64,000 nt of DNA from Bacillota bacterium (GTDB taxonomy: Bacteria > Bacillota > Clostridia > Lachnospirales > Lachnospiraceae): NCBI GenBank assembly GCA_023441965.1, contig JAEZNB010000012.1, forward strand, positions 1 to 64,000. The letters run 5' to 3'. Shown here piece by piece: positions 61,024-64,000 of this stretch. The position numbers and the translations under genes were made by a program. The notes beneath the pieces are model-generated. The model saw only the letters and a program-made list of their open reading frames with translations, was not told the origin of the DNA and searched no databases. The stretch's first letter is position 1; every line of letters begins with the position of its first letter.

Positions 61024-61284
61024 CGGATGGCCTCCTCATTGGCACGAAAAGCTAGAATAAATGCGAGTTATGAAACAATATAATATTATAGCTTTCTTGT
61101 CAATAATAAAAATGTAGATTGTTATTCTTCGAATGTACTTTATTATAATAGATTTTGTTGTAATATGTCAGAAGAGCAAAAGCCTCCCCTCCTTCTGAAC
61201 GTCTTGTGTCATTGCTTATCGTCTGATCCGGCCTATGAGGCTGATGGTTAACTAGTGCAATAGTTTTGTTTTTTGAAAATGTAT

Positions 61285-61312
61285 TTGCGAAAAAAATAAT
61301 GAATGTTATAAT
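61285..61312 (+). promoter_or_regulatory. Probable promoter of the AraC-nitroreductase pair
   Basis: TTGCGA (61285-61290), 16-bp spacer, TATAAT (61307-61312). The 350-bp gap between the exporter and this gene is otherwise AT-rich, with no other feature that I can support. Confidence 0.55.
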
Positions 61313-61375
61313 ATTCTTACTATGTTTTGCTAAAGCAAAGAGAAATCAAGCTACTGTTAATATGAGGTGATCGGT

Positions 61376-62245
61376 ATGGCCTTTGATTACGACCTGACCT
61401 ATAACGACTTTAACCCCACTGTTTTCTACGTATCTAAGGTGAAAATGACCAATGATGGGGTCTATCATGACCATGATTTTCCCGAGCTAGCCTATATCCT
61501 GTCCGGTAAGGGCGGTTATCTGGTGGACGGGAAGGAATATGAAGTGGAAGCAGGGGATCTGGTGATCTGTAATCCCGGGGTTAAGCATACCCATATCATC
61601 ACCAACCCGAAGGAACCGACGATAGAATTTATCTCCGGCTTCACGGATTTTCATTTTAAGAATATGGCTCCGAACTCCATCGACTTAAAGGATGGCTACT
61701 GCATCATACATACTACTGCGGAGTTGAAGCAGGCGCTGTCCATGCTTTGCTATTCTATGATTGCGGAGAAAGAAAGCAGTAATGTGGGCCGGTATTTCAT
61801 GCTAAAGACCCATATGATGCAGATGCTGCTGCTCATCATGCGAGAGATCTGTGATGGAGAAGGCATCCCGCAGAAGGGCTGTAATTTCGAATCCTACAAC
61901 AAGAGCTATGCGGTAAACAAAATTATCAGTTACCTGAACGAAAATTATGACCAGAAGATATCTTTGGAACAAATCGCACATAATATGTTCCTGAGCCCGG
62001 TTTATATCTCCAAGATATTTAAGGAGGAAACCGGAGAATCTCCCATCAACTACTTAATTAAGATCAGACTGGAAAAAGCGAAGGATATCCTGCTGAACGG
62101 TAACGGCGGCAGCATCAAGAGTATCGCCAACCAGGTGGGCTATGATGATGTCTACCATTTCAGTAAGCTCTTCAAGAAATACTACGGTATTTCCCCGCTA
62201 TATTACAAGAAAAGGGCACAACAAAAACAAGCGTCGAACCAGTAA
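61376..62245 (+). CDS. AraC-family transcriptional regulator
   Basis: A 289-residue regulator with an N-terminal cupin (residues ~20-110: HDHDFPELAYILSGKGGYLVDG, VEAGDLVICNPGVKH) and a C-terminal pair of helix-turn-helix motifs (ISLEQIAHNMFLSPVYISKIFK and IANQVGYDDVYHFSKLFKKYYGISP). The ligand-binding His residues in HDHDF suggest a sugar-type or small effector. The start at 61376 follows GAGGTGAT; a GTG three codons earlier is possible. It may regulate the downstream nitroreductase and the divergent exporter. Confidence 0.92.
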   Translation: MAFDYDLTYNDFNPTVFYVSKVKMTNDGVYHDHDFPELAYILSGKGGYLVDGKEYEVEAGDLVICNPGVKHTHIITNPKEPTIEFISGFTDFHFKNMAPNSIDLKDGYCIIHTTAELKQALSMLCYSMIAEKESSNVGRYFMLKTHMMQMLLLIMREICDGEGIPQKGCNFESYNKSYAVNKIISYLNENYDQKISLEQIAHNMFLSPVYISKIFKEETGESPINYLIKIRLEKAKDILLNGNGGSIKSIANQVGYDDVYHFSKLFKKYYGISPLYYKKRAQQKQASNQ

Positions 62246-62262
62246 GGAAGAAGGTTATTACC

Positions 62263-63030
62263 ATGAATATGTTTGATGTTATATTTACAAGAAGGTCTAT
62301 CCGCAGCTTTCTGATGGAGAAAGTTGAATGGGAGACGATCTCAGACATCCTGGCATTTGCAAACAAGCTACCCCCGCTGATCCCCGGCATCTCCATCGAG
62401 TTCAAGCTGGTTAGCAACATTGAGAAAAAGCAGGGCTTTGGCGGTCTCTTCGCCATCACTGCCCCCTATTATATCTGCATCTCCTCCGAGGATAAGGAGG
62501 ATTATCTGCTGAATGCAGGCTATCTGATGCAGCAGTTGAACCTGTACATCGAATCAAAGGGGCTCGGTGCCTGCTTCCTGGGCTATGCCAGTCCGGGCCG
62601 GAGCCTGAAGTCCCTGATGAAATATGAGTATGTCGCCGCCCTTGCCTTCGGCAAGACCGACCAGCCCCTCTTCCGTGACAGTGCCAGCGCAAAGCGCCTT
62701 CCGGAGAAGGATCTCATCATCTATAAGGAAGATGTAACCACCGACATCAAGAAGCTGCTCTCTGCCGCAAGGCTTGCTCCCTCCAGCTTTAACATCCAGC
62801 CCTGGCGTTTCGTGGTCTATAAGAACCGCATCCATATCTTCGCCAAGAAGAATGCCCTGATCGCAAGAGCTCTGGATAAATTCAAAATGGTGGATATGGG
62901 CATCATGCTGGCTAATCTCCTGCTCGCCGCCGAGGAGCTCTGGATCGACGTCACCATTACCAAGTCTGAGGCAGTAAAGAATAAGCCTCTAAAGAACAAC
63001 GAGTATGTGACCACAATTGTAATTAACTAA
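62263..63030 (+). CDS. Nitroreductase-family protein
   Basis: A 255-residue protein with the FMN-binding start of the nitroreductase fold (FTRRSIRSFLMEKVE) and later LSAARLAPSSFNIQPWRFVVYKNRIHIF. The order is typical of the larger, two-part TM-1586-like group, in which the chain appears to hold two half-domains. Activity is not readable from sequence. It lies 17 bp after the AraC gene and is probably cotranscribed. Confidence 0.85.
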   Translation: MNMFDVIFTRRSIRSFLMEKVEWETISDILAFANKLPPLIPGISIEFKLVSNIEKKQGFGGLFAITAPYYICISSEDKEDYLLNAGYLMQQLNLYIESKGLGACFLGYASPGRSLKSLMKYEYVAALAFGKTDQPLFRDSASAKRLPEKDLIIYKEDVTTDIKKLLSAARLAPSSFNIQPWRFVVYKNRIHIFAKKNALIARALDKFKMVDMGIMLANLLLAAEELWIDVTITKSEAVKNKPLKNNEYVTTIVIN

Positions 63031-63084
63031 ATTATGCAAATAATATAAATAATAAAGAAAATTAAAAAACCTTATCTAAAGCTA

Positions 63085-63113
63085 TTGACAAACAGCCCAA
63101 ACTATATTATATT
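63085..63113 (+). promoter_or_regulatory. Promoter of tRNA-Gly
   Basis: TTGACA (63085-63090), 17-bp spacer, TATATT (63108-63113). About 28 bp separate the -10 box from the mature 5' end. Confidence 0.8.
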
Positions 63114-63147
63114 ATGTCATGTGCCTGTTGACACAAAAACATAATAT

Positions 63148-63219
63148 GCGCGAGTGGCTCAGTGGTGGAGTATCGCCTTGCCAAGGCGAGGGTCGCGGGT
63201 TCGAATCCCGTCTCGCGCT
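63148..63219 (+). tRNA. tRNA-Gly (anticodon GCC)
   Basis: A 72-nt cloverleaf. Acceptor arms are GCGCGAG and CTCGCGC with discriminator T; the D-arm has TGGCTCAGTGGTGGAG, the anticodon loop is CTTGCCAAG (anticodon GCC), and the T-loop is GGTTCGAATCC. The CCA end is not encoded. It has its own promoter and terminator. Confidence 0.98.
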
Positions 63220-63220
63220 T

Positions 63221-63267
63221 GAATATGAAAATGGACTCTTCGAAAGAAGAGTCCATTTTTCATATTC
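63221..63267 (+). terminator. Terminator after tRNA-Gly
   Basis: About 20-bp arms (63221-63240 and 63247-63267) that are complementary except for one extra base, around a 6-nt loop. The T-run (CATTTTTC) lies within the right arm. It starts 1-2 bases after the tRNA. Confidence 0.85.
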
Positions 63268-63286
63268 AACCACTAGATCAGATTCG

Positions 63287-63480
63287 ATCTCATACAGAGT
63301 GACCATTCGGGAGAAAGAGGACGGAGGCCCACACGCCGACGTTCTCTTTCTCCCTGCGGCTTTGCGAAGCAAGGACTCTGTCCTGCTCTGCTGAACAAAG
63401 ACGCTGCGAGGAGGCGCGGGTTCGAATGTCTCCGCTCCGCTCCGGCGCTCGAGGTTCCCCGGACCTGGTGCGCCGGATAC
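63287..63480. other. GC-rich patch with tRNA T-arm copy and inverted repeat
   Basis: A GC-rich segment unlike its AT-rich surroundings, with no supported ORF. It holds GGGAGAAAGAG (63309-63319) and CTCTTTCTCCC (63344-63354) as exact arms, and the 13-mer CGCGGGTTCGAAT (63415-63427), identical to the T-arm of the tRNA-Gly 220 bp upstream (63194-63206). This may be the remnant of a tRNA-targeted integration or of a second tRNA. Confidence 0.5.
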
Positions 63481-63486
63481 TGTGTA

Positions 63487-64000
63487 TCACGGTTTTTTTG
63501 CTAAATATAAATCCATAGAGTCATAAACTTTTATGTTATTGTTGAAGTCATAAATGACATTACGCATATCTGTGAAAAACTGTGTTTTTTCAGGTTCGTG
63601 TAAAGCAATATTATCAGAATATGTGCTTAATAAACCAATATATTCATCCGCAGTAAATTCTCTTACTTGATCATACAAGCGACACTCAACTTTAACAAAA
63701 CCATATTTCTCAATAGTAGTTTTTATTTTTGCATACCGTTCTTGTGGATTTTCACGCTCAATTTTAGCTTTTTGCATTTCTTCCGAGCTACGGTATTTCG
63801 CATACACTTCCTGCATTTTTAAGTGCAGTGGGTCTTCCAAACTCTTAGGTCCTGGCCTATTCCAAAAGAGCGCTAATGTTCCTCCGCTTTTTAAAATATT
63901 ATAAACTTTAATATATCCGGTCTCCTCAGATATCCAATGAAAAGCTGTCCCGGAAAAAACAAGGTCATACTTGTTATTTTCCAATTCATATTTTTCAAAA
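63487..64000 (-). CDS. Class I SAM-dependent methyltransferase, 5' end outside window
   Basis: The C-terminal ~170 residues of a methyltransferase-like protein; the reading frame continues past the window end. Typical parts are YDLVFSGTAFHWIS (motif II region) and VYNILKSGGTLALFWN (motif III region), after which comes a variable helical tail. The SAM-binding GxGxG motif is upstream of the window. This resembles the methyltransferase type 11/ubiE-like group with substrate unknown. It lies next to the tRNA and its GC-rich patch, so may be accessory. Confidence 0.85.
   Translation of the reverse strand, partial: FEKYELENNKYDLVFSGTAFHWISEETGYIKVYNILKSGGTLALFWNRPGPKSLEDPLHLKMQEVYAKYRSSEEMQKAKIERENPQERYAKIKTTIEKYGFVKVECRLYDQVREFTADEYIGLLSTYSDNIALHEPEKTQFFTDMRNVIYDFNNNIKVYDSMDLYLAKKP

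Noticed and set aside
63119..63490. Reading frames across tRNA-Gly and the GC-rich patch
   Set aside because: They translate the tRNA and its terminator palindrome; no binding site and no known family.

Overview
The window looks like chromosomal DNA of an anaerobic, low-to-moderate GC Firmicute of the class Clostridia, most likely the family Lachnospiraceae. The support is the combination of a type III glutamine synthetase (GlnN), a FabT/FabK-type fatty-acid cluster in the clostridial order, a rubrerythrin, a radical-SAM peptide locus, a CIRCE element at htpG, and small families typical of this group (DUF5721, DUF6320, DUF1540, DUF2935, TraX). The assignment is by gene content only; no rRNA is present.

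Layout. 1-3.1 kb: htpG (cut by the window start) with a sigma-A promoter and a perfect CIRCE box, a DUF5721 gene and an unrecognised 58-residue ORF. 3.2-7.1 kb: a reverse-strand group of alpha/beta hydrolase, condensation-domain acyltransferase-like protein, DUF6320 zinc-ribbon membrane protein and TraX-like membrane protein. 7.3-10.4 kb: an iron-sulfur aldo/keto reductase and an ABC-F ATPase whose second nucleotide site is degenerate. 10.5-14.7 kb: an ABC carbohydrate importer lacking its own ATPase, with an unusually long solute-binding lipoprotein and a small HlyD-like membrane protein. 15.1-15.9 kb: an unknown membrane protein. 16.0-20.6 kb: a candidate ribosomally made, modified peptide (RiPP) locus: a 42-residue Cys-rich precursor, a radical SAM/SPASM enzyme, a GNAT acetyltransferase, a site-2 protease and a divergent papain/C39-like protein, with a hairpin between precursor and enzyme and a terminator after the enzyme.

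20.7-31.1 kb: a complete fatty-acid initiation and elongation cluster in transcription order fabT-fabH-acpP-fabK-fabD-fabG-fabF-accB-fabZ-accC-accD-accA, headed by a promoter overlapping a FabT-like palindrome. 31.1-44.3 kb: glnN behind a leader terminator, a YesL protein, a 114-nt inverted-repeat structure, rubrerythrin, DUF1015, a chemotaxis receptor, serC-serA (serine) and ilvD-ilvB (branched-chain amino acids). 44.4-47.3 kb: a PiT phosphate transporter with its DUF47 partner and a YtvI-like permease. 47.4-50.6 kb: DUF1540, DUF2935, a LysM protein with an Asp-Met repeat linker, a half-size EamA protein and a minisatellite. 50.7-54.8 kb: leuB-leuC-leuD divergent from a LysR regulator across a shared operator region. 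54.8-63.0 kb: SH3 lipoprotein, mutY, HAD phosphatase, a heterodimeric ABC exporter, an AraC regulator and a nitroreductase. 63.1-64.0 kb: tRNA-Gly(GCC) with its terminator, a GC-rich patch carrying a copy of part of the tRNA T-arm, and a methyltransferase running off the window.

The most unusual parts are the Cys-rich peptide locus (19.3-19.5 kb with neighbours), the coherent loss of one ATP site in the ABC-F protein, four GGGAGG hairpins ahead of fabK, the glnN leader terminator, and the structured 114-nt element at 34.3 kb. All family assignments were made by reading motifs; no database search was run.
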